The notes under the pieces: model-generated | What the model was told of the DNA's origin: nothing | The model's database searches: none | What the model saw: the letters and a program-made list of their open reading frames with translations, nothing else | Shown here: piece by piece, positions 13,948-14,321 of the stretch | Position numbering within the stretch: the first letter of the stretch is position 1 | How the letters are laid out: every line of letters begins with the position of its first letter | Position numbers and translations under genes: made by a program | From: SHZI01 sp049290495 | GTDB taxonomy: Bacteria > Pseudomonadota > Gammaproteobacteria > Steroidobacterales > GCA-2729495 | Direction: 5' to 3' | Assembly (NCBI GenBank): GCA_049290495.1 | Contig: JBATNV010000198.1 | Location: forward strand, 1 to 14,321 | Length of the DNA stretch: 14,321 nucleotides

Positions 13948-14321
13948 GTGTCGCGAACCATCCCGCATTACCTGGGCCTCGCCGTGCTGCTCGCGGGCCT
14001 GTCGATGGTAAGTCCGTTCTCCATCGATACATTCTTTCCGTCGTTTCGTGCGATGGAAGTGGATCTGGGTGTGTCCCGCTGGCAGATGCAGCAGACGCTG
14101 ACGGCCTACATGCTGCCTTATGCCGTTACTGCCCTGTTTCACGGGCCGCTGTCGGATGCGCTGGGCCGGCGGCCGGTAATCATCTGGGGCATGGGCCTCT
14201 ATACCCTGGGCTCACTGGCCTGCGTGTTTGCGCCAAATTTTGCGTCGCTGCTCGCATTTCGTGCGCTGCAGGGCGCGACGGCCGGTGCCGGAATGGTGGT
14301 GGGGCGCGCGATCGTGCGCGA
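13948..14321 (+). CDS. MFS transporter, Bcr/CflA (DHA1) type, 5' part
   Basis: The first 124 residues of a drug/metabolite:H+ antiporter that runs off the window. TM1 contains LLAGLSMVSPFSIDTFFPSF, matching the SxDxxxPxF stretch of Bcr/CflA-type exporters. TM2 is AYMLPYAVTALF and leads into the MFS loop motif GPLSDALGRRP at 66-76. TM3 is IIWGMGLYTLGSLACVF, and TM4 contains LLAFRALQGATAGAGMVVGRAIVRD. I place the start at GTG 13948 because it directly precedes a short basic N-terminus (SRTIPHY) and TM1. It has no clear ribosome site, and the frame stays open upstream to a GTG at 13852, so the start is uncertain. The substrate cannot be deduced. Confidence 0.85.
   Translation, partial: MSRTIPHYLGLAVLLAGLSMVSPFSIDTFFPSFRAMEVDLGVSRWQMQQTLTAYMLPYAVTALFHGPLSDALGRRPVIIWGMGLYTLGSLACVFAPNFASLLAFRALQGATAGAGMVVGRAIVR

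Overview
The window is GC-rich, Gram-negative DNA. It carries a TonB-dependent receptor, a YidC-type insertase with a large periplasmic domain, several Sec signal peptides and a Bcr/CflA-type MFS exporter. This fits a gammaproteobacterium, probably an aquatic or soil heterotroph; the family assignment is tentative and rests on gene content only.

Left part (1-8276, + strand). The first 539 bases are the 3' end of an isocitrate lyase/PEP mutase superfamily gene of the Cys-Gly-His (lyase) type. After 60 bases comes a tightly packed run: PEP mutase fused to a nucleotidyltransferase domain (600-2258), phosphonopyruvate decarboxylase (2255-3388), 2-aminoethylphosphonate (AEP) aminotransferase (3392-4507), a PntC-like CTP:AEP cytidylyltransferase (4504-5277), an 18-codon micro-ORF (5274-5330), a small AYLDPxTGSM membrane protein (5327-5605), a TagB/TagF-like CDP-alcohol phosphotransferase (5629-6777) and a YidC/Oxa1 paralogue (6777-8276). 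Most junctions are stop/start overlaps or gaps of a few bases. The predicted chemistry is PEP -> phosphonopyruvate -> phosphonoacetaldehyde -> AEP -> CMP-AEP, followed by transfer of the phosphonate to a cell-surface acceptor by the TagF-like enzyme. The two membrane proteins at the end are probably accessory to the envelope step. Their pairing with a CMP-phosphonate transferase is the most interesting part of the window.

Middle (8273-12414). A zinc-independent quinone oxidoreductase (minus strand) overlaps the insertase gene tail to tail by four bases. Upstream of it lies a strong hairpin terminator for a 796-residue TonB-dependent receptor (minus strand). A MarR-family regulator is divergent from the receptor, with a short palindrome in the 134-base gap.

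Right part (12415-14321). A secreted DUF1838-family gene is split by an apparent one-base deletion after its signal peptide region. It has a perfect 16-base palindrome at its promoter and a textbook terminator. The window ends inside a Bcr/CflA-type MFS transporter gene. No rRNA, tRNA, CRISPR array or insertion sequence was seen.
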